Source: Micractinium sp. NFX-FRZ (lineage: Eukaryota; Chlorophyta; Trebouxiophyceae; Chlorellales; Chlorellaceae). From it: a DNA stretch of 64,000 bases. Below, piece by piece: positions 31,541 through 43,500 of this stretch (its first letter is position 1; each line of letters begins with the position of its first letter). Location of the stretch: contig JAPTJF010000200.1 in the NCBI GenBank assembly GCA_029339195.1, positions 39,620-103,619 on the forward strand, given 5' to 3'. The notes below the pieces were generated by a model. That model did not search any database. It was not told where the DNA came from and saw nothing but the letters and a program-made list of their open reading frames with translations. The position numbers were made by a program, and so were the translations under genes.

Positions 31541-34500
31541 TCAGAACAGGTGCGGAGCGGAGGGGTGGCTGCCCTGGAGGAAGGCCTGTGGCGAGGTGGG
31601 GCTGGTGGGCTCTGTGACCATGGCGCCCTCCAGGGAGCTGCTGCTCTTCCTGCCGTCACGCGGCTTGCGGGCCTTGCACGCGCACACCACCAGAGCCAGC
31701 AGCAGCAGCGCGCCGCCGACTGCGGGAGGGCGAATGGAAGTGGGCGGGTGTCAGCAGGAAGGGCGCAGAGGGAGGGTGGGCAGCGAGCGGGTGGTGGAGG
31801 CAGGGCGAAGAGGGGTGGGCAGAGCTTGCCACCGCCCAGCGCCCCCTATATCAATCCACCCGCACACCACCCGCACCTCCCATAAAGCTTTCAGCACCGC
31901 CGAGCATGGCTTGGCATAGCACCTCCAGCAGCGCCACCCTCTGAACCGCCCCACGCCCCCCCACCGCACTCACTTGAGCCGACCAGCGCCGCGATGAGCG
32001 TCTTCTTGTTGTTGCTGGACTTGAGGGTGGAGGTGGGCGCGGTGAGAAGGCTGGGGGACAGGGTGACCACCACGGTGGACTGCACGATATTGCTGACGGT
32101 GACGTCACCCCAGGCGGCGGGCGGCAGGATGGAGGCGGGGTTGGTGGTGAGGGCAGCGGCCAGCGCGGTGGCTGCGTCTGCGTTGCCGTTGGACACGAGG
32201 AACTGCAGGGTGGTGTCCACCACCACCGAGCCGGCGCGGATGTCGGCCAGGAAGACGCGCATGCCCACTGCACAACGGGGGGCGGGTGGGGTGAGGGGGA
32301 TGGGTGAGGGTGGGGCGCGGCGTGGGGGGTTGGCAGGCGGGTGGGTAGGGCAGGTGGCTGGGCCAGGCAGTGCCTGGTGCCCCCCATTCGATCACTCACA
32401 TGCCCCGCATGCCAACCGCATCTCGCCGAGGAGGAGGCATGCAGCGGGGGCGCACTCACCAGAGGGAACTGCAGCCTTGAGGGCTGCCTCGTACTGCTGC
32501 TGCGGGATGACACTGAAGTTGGCGGGGTTGAATGCGGTCATCCGAGCGGTGAAGGTCAGCTGCGGGATCTCAAACTCCTCCTGCAGCCAGGAATGACGAG
32601 AGAGATGGGGGGTGACGTTCAAGAAGGGGGTGGGCAGCGCAAAAGGTCATATTTTGAGCGGTGGGCTGTTCTGCATGGTCTTCCTGCCTTCCACACCATC
32701 CGCACCTCTGCCAGTCACCCCACCCAGTCCCCACTTCCCGCACTCACCGCATCATCGGCGGGGCTGGGTGAAGCGGGGGCGGGATCCTCAGTCGGCACGT
32801 ACTGCACCACCAGCAGCTGCTGGTTGTTGACGTTGCTGAGGGTGCAGTGGGCGACGCCACCAGCAGTGGAGGCGAGCTCAACGGCATCGGAGCGCCAGAG
32901 CCCGCTGGAGTCAAGGCGCAGGCACATGGTGGCCTGGGGAGTGGGGCAGGTGAGAAGAGAGGGACCTTGAGGGACTGGGGCTGTAAGGTGAGAGGGCAGG
33001 GAGGGCAGGCCATTTATGCAATGAACCCACACACTGTGCCCCACCTCTCGCTCCCTCAACTCCGCCCCCTCCATCCACCACCTCACTCACCTTGGTGGCA
33101 TTGTAGGCATCAGAGAGGGGCAGGGCCACGTCGATGGCCTGGTCCGGCAGGGTGCCCATGCCGTCCAGGGAGGAGGTGAAGTTGACGTAGCCTGGTGGGG
33201 GAGAACAGAGGGGGGGGCGTGGGGAAGGAGCAGGCTCGGGTTGAACCGCTGTGCTTGGTGGGCAGCCACGAGCTATCAGTGTCAAACACAAGTGAAGAGC
33301 GCATGCTGGGCGGGGCACTCGAACTGTTTCCAAACGCTGCCCTTGACCCATCCCACCCTCAACATTCCACCCTGCCGCTCACCGCTGACGACGGTGCTGG
33401 ATTCAGCTCCGGTGACTGTGGGCGATGCGGCCAGCAGACTGCGGCCGGAGTGGGAGGCCGTGGCTGCGTGGGTGGTGAGCGCGGGCACCTCGGCGGTGCT
33501 GCCAGCCACCACCCTCAGCAGCAGGGAGGGGTCGGGCTGGTGAGCCAGCAGCAGCTCCAGGGAGGGCAGGGGGCCTGCGGGGCGAGAGCGGCAAGGAGAG
33601 AAGAGAAAGGATGTCAATGCAGTGACAGCTCAAGGCAAACGGAAGAAGCGGCAGGCTGAGGATAGGAAAGAGACCACTTCATCCAATGCAACACAACCAT
33701 CACTCCCGGCCCAGCCCACCTTGGGTGGCGGCCGCCAGCAGAGCACCCAGGCCCGGCAGCAGGGTGGCAGAGGCTCCGCTGGTGCCAATGGCGACCGAGG
33801 TTGAAGAGCCCAGGGAGGCAGGGTCCACCAACGCTGCAGAGGCCGCCAGAATGTCTGAGCCCACTGACACGCTCTCGCCCATGACCTGGGAAGGAGGAAG
33901 AGGGGAGGGTGAGGGGGCAGGGTTTGCAAACGAGGGCGTGGACAGATGCTAGTTCCTGCTTTCTCGGTCGCAGCGCCAGTGCCTATTCGTCTCCCTGTCC
34001 CCAGCCATCCCTCTTCCCCCACCACAACATCCCACCCGCTCACCATGCCCGCCAGAAGCTGCCGCTGGGAGGCGGAGACGACGTGATAGGTGCGGGAGAG
34101 GGCAGAGAGAGCCTCCAGGACGGTTGATGCGTCGGCGGGGGCGGTCAGGAGGCGGCGGCGGGCGCCGGCGGAGGCGGGGTCTGAAGTCAGGAGGGCGGGG
34201 CCAGCCACTGCGGCTACGCCAACCAGGGAGCTCAGATCGGAGGGCTGCACAGCGCCGGTGCTGGCGGCCACAGCTTGCATGGCAGCGTCGGCAATCTGCG
34301 GGCAGGGCAAGGAGGCGAAGAATACGTGGTCGGGAGAGGTGGGTGGGGTGGACGCCTGGCACAGTGCAGGATGCATGCAGGCAGGCCGCGCAACCAGGCA
34401 AGAGGGTGAGCACCAAACATCGGCCAGGCCCAACCCACAGCCTCACGTTGAGGGCGCTGCCTGCAAGTGCGGGGCTGGGCGAGGCGGTGGAGGAGACCAG

Positions 34501-37500
34501 GGCCCCTGCTGCCCCAAGCACGCTCATGCTCTCCTCCAGGCTGGCCTGGGAGTCGGCGCCCAGGAAGGATTCCAGAGCGCTCATCGCGCTGAGGGACTGA
34601 GCCGCCACAGCTGCCTGCAGCGCTTCGCTGGAGCCGCTTGCGTCGGCAGTGGCAGCAGACAGCTGGCGGACCACGCTGAGCATCGCGTCGGTCGACCCCG
34701 CAGCCAGGGAGGTGGAGAGGGAGGAGGCGAGCGCCGACAGGTCGGATGCAGACAACGGCTGCGATGCGGGCTGCACCGTCACTGCCGCAGTGGAGCAGGC
34801 CTGGGCGCCGCTGGCATCTACGGGACGGGGTGAGATGGCAGTGGGAACGGGGTCAGGTCCTGCTGGGGGCAGCAAAGGACGGCTGCAGCTGGCACAGGCC
34901 ACCTTCTCCTCCATCCTTGCCAGCCTTCTCTTCTCTTGACCTCCAGCGACCTCCAACTGCCCCCCAGCTCCCCACCCACCCACCCACCCTTGGCGCAAAC
35001 GTAGAGGTTGTGCTCGCCGGCAGGCAGCACTCGGGGGGCAAAGGTGAAGGAAGTATCCAGCATGCCGCGCACGTGGCCCTCCTCCTGGATCCCAAACTCG
35101 TAGGTCATCGCCGAGTCAGCAGCGAAGCCAGAAGCGGTGGCCACAAAGGCGGTGGTGTCGGCGGGGCCAGAGGAGGGGGAGACGACGAGGCAGCCAGAGG
35201 GGAGGGAGCAGGCCGGGCGGCGTGCGATGGGCACGAGCAGCGAGGCCGTGGCGTGCTTCCCGTCTGCAGGTGGAGGAGGGGGTGGGAGGGGAAGGAGGGT
35301 AAGCGAGTGTCATCAGAGCCGGTGGGAGGAAGGGAGATTGCATTGCAGGTCGAGAGGGCAGTGAAGAGCGATGAATGCTCCTGAGTGAGCATACGCCAGT
35401 GCTCTCTGCTGTGCAGCCCAGCACGCCCCACAATCGTGGAAGCCTGCCTCCCTGACACCCCCGCCCCGCACAGCTCAGCAACCTGCCTCCCACGCAGCAC
35501 TAACCGGCGGATGCTGTGACGTTGATGGCAAGCGATGCACCGTCTACAAACACGGGGTTGCCTGCCGCATCGAAAGGCTTGATGACCAGGCTCTGTGGGG
35601 AAGGGGAGGTGGCAGATGTGCATTGTTTGGAAGGCACCTCCAGCTGAAGGGTGGAGGGTGGGAGTAGGTGCTGCTCCCTGCACGAAAGGGCCCTTGGGCT
35701 TCCTTTAAAAAAGCATGGTGTGTCTTTGCTCCCCGCCCTTCCTAACCCTTCCCCTCCGCCCCACCTGCTTGCCGCCAGATGGCAGGGCTACGTCAGCCGA
35801 GGCCCAGGCGAAGGTGGTGCGGGCCAGGAGGGATGGGTTGTTGAGGGTGAAGATGAGGCGCAGTGGCTCCGAAGCAATGTGCTGCTTGGACGTGCACCCC
35901 GCGGTGCCGGGGCAGAAGCGGGCGAGGGTGCCCACAGGCGCCTCGCCCTCCAACACACGCACGGTGGTGGTGTCGGAGTCGAAGCGGCTGCCCTTGCGTG
36001 CTGTGAGCGTCACTGTATACTCCACCGTACTGCTCGCGGGCAGCAGGCCGGCGGGAATGCGCAGCTGGGCGGCTGTGGCATCGGGGGCGGAGTTGGGGTC
36101 GGTGAAGCAGGGTGCGCTGAGCTGCAAGGGAGGACAGGCCGCGGGGAGGATGGGGGTGTGAGGTGAGGAGCAGGGGCAGAGGTGCTCCAATGACGAGGCG
36201 CAGCAGAGTGGCAGGTGACGGCAGGGCGGCTGGCTTACGAGGCGCAGCAGAATGGCATGAGATGCCGAGTGCTGCTCAAGTGTGGCCACCCATCCCCCCT
36301 CCCACTCAAGGTGGCCTGCCTGTGTGGATGTATCAAGTGCAGTGCAGGTCCACTGGAAGGAGAAGGGAGTGCGGGTGTTGGCTGCGTCTTCAGGATCCAG
36401 GCTGGATGTGCCGCTGAACACCAGGTCCTGGGAGTCCTGTTGGGACAGAAGCCAGAGGCGGGGGCACGTCAGCAGGTGGGGTTTGGAGAGTTCAAAGCAG
36501 CCTACAAAACGACCACCCACCCACCTCCCACAGCGGCCACCCGATTCATCAAGAGGGGTCTCACCAGGACGTCGCCGCAGGGCCCGGACAGCACGGCCAG
36601 GACGGGGGAGGACAGGGCAGTGAGGCTGACGGTGCTGGAGGCAGAGGTGGAGGGGGCGCCTTCCGCCTCCAGCGTGGCGGTCAGGCTGAAGGTCAGCGTG
36701 TCGCCGCCCGCCACAGACGGCACAGGGCCCTGTGCCAAGGGGAGGGTGCCAAAATCAGGGTGGGGGTGAGAAAGGTAGCATTCTACCTACTAGGCAGCTG
36801 CGGGGGTGCATGCAGAGGCCGCAACAGCAACAGACATGTCCACCATGGCACCCCACCACCCAGCACCCACCTTGACCGACAGTGTGGCACGGTTTGAAGT
36901 GAAGGAGCCGGCGGGCAGCAGGTTGCTGGTCTCCTCCCACAGGTAGGTCACGCGCTTGCCTGAGAGGAGCAGGAGGGAGCCGGTGTCAGGTTGTGTCTAC
37001 CAGAAGGGCTGGCAGGCGGGGAGAGGGCAGCCTCCCAGCACAACAGAACCAAATTCAGCCCAGGCTCCCCTGCTGTCCTCCGCACCTGGGCACACGGAAG
37101 CGAGGTCGATTGTCGTGGGCACCCGGATGCCAGAGGAAGTAGCAAAGGTCTGGACAGGCCCGCCCACCACTGCCACCTGGGGCAGCGGTTCGGCGCTCTT
37201 CACAAAGGTGAACTCAGTGGAGTCTGCAGGTGCAGGGAGGGAAGGTTGAGGTGCGGGACAGGTCGCCAGCTGGCAGGCAGGCAGGCAGGCCGTCCTAGGG
37301 CGGGAACCGTTTGCGTGGGTGACCATGCCTGCACTTGGTCACCACCTTGGCCCGTCGTCCCTCCCCCTCCTCACCTTGCACCAGCAGCCAATTGGTGACG
37401 GTGACCTTGAAGGTGTAGGTGCCGGGGGCCAGGGCAGCCACAGTGGCAGCGTTGAGCACCAGGCGGGAGGCGCTGGCCGCGGTAGAGGCGGTTGCCAGTT

Positions 37501-40500
37501 GTGCCAGCAGGGTGCTGCTGCTGGCGGCGGCGGGCACCGCCCACGCAAAGGTCACCGCCCTGCAAGAATTTTGGGGAGGAAGTGTGCAAACCTGAGGCAG
37601 GTAGATGCTGTACTGGGCGCCAAACAACCCATCCTGTCCAGCCCACCCAGCACAGCACTGCTTGATCCTCCTGCCCTGTCCCGCCGCACCTGCCAGCGGA
37701 GAAGGGGGTGGCGGAGGCATCCAGGGTGACAGCGCTGCCACTGCCGGCGCCGCAGCCGGCGCTGAGGGAGGCGGGCCCGTACAGCATGGCTTGGGGCGAG
37801 TCCGGGGAAGCGGCGGTCTCGAGCGCTACGCTGCCCGTGTTGGCGGTGCGGCCGCTGATGCGGTCGGTGACGGCAGGTGCTGCGGCCAGCGAAATGAGGT
37901 CGCCCACGGCTACGGCAGCCAGGTAGTCCAGCCAGACGGTGAGGGTGTCGGGGCTGCTGCCGCTCCAGTCGGAGGAGACTTGGCTCCAGCTGCCCAGCTT
38001 GGCCACCGTGTCGGCATCAAAGATGTCCCTGCAGGGAAGAAGGGGGCAGGGGCCGGGGCGGCAGGTGAGGGGCGAGGGGTTAATACGGCTGGCACGGGGG
38101 CGTGACCTGGCAGAAGGGCAGGGGGCTGTGTGGGGGCGAGGGAGACGGGCGGGCACCCACAGCGCCCAGTTTCCCACAAGTGTCATGCCCCAATACCCTG
38201 CCCTGTTCGGCTGCACACCACACGTGCCATGCTCTTTTTCACGCCCCCGCGTGCCTGGGGGAGCTGGAGGTGGCGTAGACCTCGGCATCAAAGCGCAGCA
38301 CCAGGCGGCGGCCATCGTCAGCCACACGGACAGACACCAGGGAGGGGGCTGCCCCTGTCGAGCAGAAGCCCGCGCATACCACAGAGGTGATGGCGCCGGT
38401 GGCATCCGCGCACACGGAGCGGGCGCACACGCGGCCTGCCACTGCCTGGCAGGTCTCGCTCTTGCTAGAGTCGCAGTCACTGTGGGAGGAGACGAGGGAG
38501 GCATGGGAAATGGCAGTGAGAGCAGGAGGCAAGTTGATGGGCAGAGTAAGCACCCAGCTGCGCAACGTGGTATGCAGCTGCCTAACAGCTGCAGCGCTGG
38601 CATGGCACAGCAGGCCCGGCAGCACCCCTGGCAGTGCGCACCTGTTGGTGAGGCAGGTGCCGGCGTTCAGCTTCTGCAGGTAAGAGTGCTGCAGCGTGCA
38701 CTTGGACACGCAGGAGCCTCCACATGAAGCAACATCGAACCCGGTGGCAGGGTCGCACTGCAGGGCCCCGGGGGTGCAAGAGGAGGGGCAGGTGGAGCAG
38801 GGATGAAAGCACGTATGGATGAGGTGTGGGCAAACTGCATGTGCCCCTTGGTGTAGCGTGCCGCAGCCACCCTGCAATCCTGCCCGCACATCTCTGGGAG
38901 CCCTGGGAGGCGTATGCCCACCCCACCCGGCTGTCCTTCCGCTCACCCACCTGGGTCAAACGCTCGCAGGAAGAGGTGTCACAATTCTGAGCCTTGGTGC
39001 AGGCTGCAGAGGTCTTGCAGACGCCGGCGGGGGTGGCGGTGGGGGCGATGGCACCGCTGGCTTGCCCGTCCGTGGAGCACAGGGCCAGGCCCATACTGGC
39101 CACACAATCGTCGCTGCAGGGGCGGGATCAGTGAAAAGGGCAGGGTGGAGTGCTAAGCACGGAGGATGGCGCCGATGTGTTTCAGTCCTACTGGCTGTCC
39201 ACAGTTGTTCTTTGCTGCGCCATCCTGAGCCTTTGAGCGCTGAGTCGCCACCTCCCAAGCAAAGATAAAATCACAAAACTACCCATCCCACACAGCCCCC
39301 CGTGCACACCTGCACTGGTAGATGGCCTTGCAGAGTGCGGCGGGGCGGCGCACAGCCTCGGGGTGTGCGGCCACGGTGGAGAAAACGTGGTCACACAACC
39401 ACGAGTTCTCGGAGCCCTGAGGGGGGAAAGGGGCAAGGCAGGTGGTAGGCAGGTCAGCTGGGCAGCGTGGTGGCGTGGCGGCGACGCAGCCAGTGGACAC
39501 ACTGCGATGGGCGACCCCAATGCAGGGGCGAACCCCTCCAGTGAGGTTATCTGGTGGCTCATGCCCACCTCCACAGCAACAGCACTGCAACCGCCACAGC
39601 GACACCACTGCAACACAGGTTCCCCACCTGCATGCAGAAGTCGCGTGCGGCCTGCGCGTAGGCGCTGGTGCTGTCGCCCAGGCCGGGCAGCACATTGGTG
39701 ACAAACTCGGTCACGCCCTCGATGCATCCTCGGCAGGAATCGCAGCTGTCGTAGCAGGAAGTCTGCAGGCACGGAGGGAGAGGCAGGGTGGTGGGAATGG
39801 GGGATATGTTGATGGACGGAGGGCAAAGGAGGAGGATGCGGGAAGAAGGCAGCCAGAAGCAGGTGCCGGTGCCAACCTCCATACCGCGCCGAGACAGGAC
39901 ACCCGTGCCCACCTGGTACTTGCACAGCGGGGTGCCGCGCTTGGCGTCCACCACAGCGGCGCAGCCGATGGGGGAGGCGTGGTAGGGGGCACAGGGGTCG
40001 GACGCCACGGCGCACCACCCGCCAGAGGCGCCGTCCTCGTAAGAGGAGGACTGCCAGGCGCAGCCGGTGCGGCTGGCGCACGACGCCTGGTCAGCAGCGT
40101 ACCAGCACTCTGAGTTTTGAAGCGCGCAGTACCCGCTGACGGCGCAGCCGGCGGTTGCCTTGCACTCCACCGGGGACTCGGTGAGGCAGCACACGTCGTC
40201 GGCGCGGCAGTGGGAGCGGGCGCAGCGCGGCACCGCACGGCAGCTGGGCGAGGCAGTGCAGGCGTCGGGGTCGGAAGAGAAGTCCGAGCACAGATCGCGT
40301 GAGGACGAGCACCATCCTGTGTGGCGCAAGAGGAGAGTGAAGAAAGGGGTGGCGCTTGATGAGGAGAATGTCTGATGTCTGATCTGAGTGTTGGAGGGCA
40401 AAGGGTGGGGCAGAGGTTCCTAAAAAGCATTGCACCATGTTCCCACCCCACCCGGCCGCCCAATTGTTTTCCCTCCTTGCACCCCTACAAAGCGCACCAC

Positions 40501-43500
40501 CTCACCTGGGTATGAGGGGTCGCCATTGCTGCGCCACTGGCAGCCGCTGCTCAGCTCGCAGGTGGTCTGGGAGATAAAGGAAGAGCACGTGTCAAACCTG
40601 CAGGTTTGGGTGCATTGGTGGGTGGATGGGTGGGCGGGGGTAAGCAAGGGTGAAAGTAGGCGAACAGGGGTCCGCACGAGCAGTGGAACAGGCTGTGCAC
40701 CTTGCACGCTACTCCTTTCAGAGGGCAAGGGGTGCTCGAGACTCACTCACTCACCCAAAGCTCCACGTGCCCACCCAGCCCACCCACCGTGAGATGCACT
40801 GGATGGAGTGTGTGCAGGTCACATCGTCAGTAGTGTGGTTGGCGCAGGTCTCGGGGGCGTCGGGGGAGAACAGCTCCAGGGGAGTCATGCCAGCACAGCA
40901 AGAATCATTCGGATCCCAGCAGGTCAGCGCCCAGTCCTTGTGGCAGCCCTGCGGGAGCGAAAGCAGAGGGGGAGACGGATGGGCGCTGAGGTCAGGAGGA
41001 GAGGCCTTGCGGCTGCACTCAAGAGGCGGAGTGTGTGCAGGCCGTTCCCCTTCCTCAATTTTTTGAAGCCCAGCTAAGCAAGCCCACAACGATGGCACAC
41101 CTGACTGTACTGGCAGACCGGCAGGCCCTGGTCGTCGGTGATGGCAGCACATGCAGCCGCGCCGCCCTGCTCTCCAGCGAGGCGGCAGGTGGCAACTTGC
41201 ACTGCGTCCTGGCAGGTGCCGGTCTCGCCGTTGTACCCAGAGTAGCCAAACCACTGCGGAGGGAGGGCGTCACGGCAAAGTGAGTGGCACTGATACAGGT
41301 TTGGTGAGCGCGGCAGGTGAGCGGGGACTGGGCGATGCAAGACTCCCCGGGACGTCGGGTCATGCCTCATCTCACAAGTCATGATGCGACCCTCCCACAC
41401 GCCAGACCTGCCCCCAACCCGCCCCACCTGGCAGTTCTCGCGCTCAGCGCAGGTGGTGCGGTTGGTGTAGCCACGGCACGAGTCGGCGCCCCACGCGAGC
41501 CAGCAGTACTGCTCGGCGACACAGCCGGGGAGGCCAGAGCAGGACGCAGGGGTCTGGGGCTGCAGCGAGGTCATGCCCAGCTCGTGGGCCAGGTATGATT
41601 TCGTGTTCACAGGCAGGCAGCACTCGGACCCGCTCGGGCACCCGTACCTCCACTGCACCTGCTGGCGCAGCCTGTGACGGGGGAGAGGCACGGGACGCAG
41701 CGTGTTGAAAAGGCAGGGTTGCAAGGAGGAGTGCACCGCAGGCCCAGGCAGCATCACGATCCCCCTTGCCACGTTTGCACGTTCTAAAGCCCCTGGCCTG
41801 CCACCCCCAACAACTGAGTGCTCACCCCTCCTCAGACATGTCTCCATGTGCAGCCATTGAGTAGCACAGCACCACCAGGTCGGCAGAGGAGCGGCCCACG
41901 GCATCATTGGACACCAAGCTCTGCGGGCGGTCAGTGGGGATGGGGCAGAGGGCTTGAGTAGGTGTAGGAGGGCAAGGGCAAGGGGGCAGAGGTGCCAAAC
42001 GCCCCATCAGAACAGAACACGGGTGCTGTGCTGGGCACCTGCCTGCCCCGGAGCCCTCCCCTGTTTTGCACCCAAGCTGCCTCGGCACGCCACGCAGGCC
42101 CAGGCAGGCCACCGCACCCACCCTGTAGATGCTGAGGAAGGTGGTGCACACAGCGCAGTCTGGTGAGGTGGTGTTGGCGGAGTACGCGTAGGAGGAGCGG
42201 GTGGCCTGCAGGAATGCGGGGGGTGGGGCGATGCCAGAAGAGCGGTTCATAGGGGGGACACGTTTGTAACAGCATGTGGCACTCTTTGAGCAGCATGCGG
42301 CCCTCCTGAAGTGCTGCAGGCATGGCTCAGGCCAGGGAGGCAGGCCCCAGCTCAGGCAGCCTCGCATGCTGACACTTGCTTGCCTGGCACAGGCTGGCTG
42401 CGTGGACGGTACAAGTATCAGCAGGCCTCATGGCAAGCACGTCGGTCATGTTCAGCGTGCCGAGCGCGCCACACTGTGACTTGATGGACGTCAGGCGGCT
42501 GATGGTGGAGGTGCACTGAGAGAGCGCGGACTCGCCCAGGCCTGGCAGGGGAGGTGGGGAGGTGTGCACGGGGTCGGCGCGTGACAGGGAGTGCAGGGCA
42601 AACGGTCCCACCAGGGGGGCGTCACCCGGCAATGAAACAAGCCAAGTAGAGAAGCAGCAGAACCGGACGGCTTGCCTCAGCACCCTCGTGCAACAGCGTG
42701 CAAAACCATCCCGCCTTCACCCTCCCGCCCTACTCACCCTGCCCGTAGTACTGTTGCTGATACTGTTGCTGTTGCTTGATGCCGGTGAGGAGGTCGGCCA
42801 CGCTAGATTTGCAAGCGGTGCAGAGGGGGTCGGCGGTGGTGGAGGTGGCGGTGCACATGCCCAGGCCGGTGCACATCTGTGCAGGGGGCGGGTGGTGCAA
42901 GGACAGGGAGGCGAGGGCGTTGAATGTTGGAAGCGCACAAGACGCACGGTGCGACACTGCTGCAGGCAAGAGCAGTCCCCCGACGCCTCACCCCCTCCTC
43001 TCCTCACTCCCATCCTGCCTCCAACCCCTGGCCTTGTCAAAGAACGGACCTCACCTGTGTCAGGGACGGGGCCGGAGTGCTCTCGGGTGCCACAAGGCTC
43101 TTGACCAGCGGCACGCAGGCGGGCGTGGCCGCGGCGCGCTCCAGGCACCAGGTGTCTCCAGGGTAGCACTCCTGGCGCCGGCAGCTGCTGGACCAGCGGC
43201 AGTTGGGCGAGAGGGAGCAGCTGGGGATGTCTCGCGCCTGGTAGCAGGTAGGGTTGTGAGACTGGGAGCAGTAGCCGTTGGTGCCCTGGGCAGCAGCGCT
43301 CACAGAGCGCGCGTCAAAGGCAGGGCTGCAGGGGTTGGGTGAGGGTGGGGAAGGCACGATGTATGAGCCTCAGCCTGAAGGGTAGACTGAGATGGCGGGT
43401 GCACGGTGCGGGCACTAGAGAGCGGGCCCAGCACAGCGCCAGCACGTCAACCCCAGACCTGTCCTCTCTACCCCCAACTCCCACTCCTCACCCTGATTCG

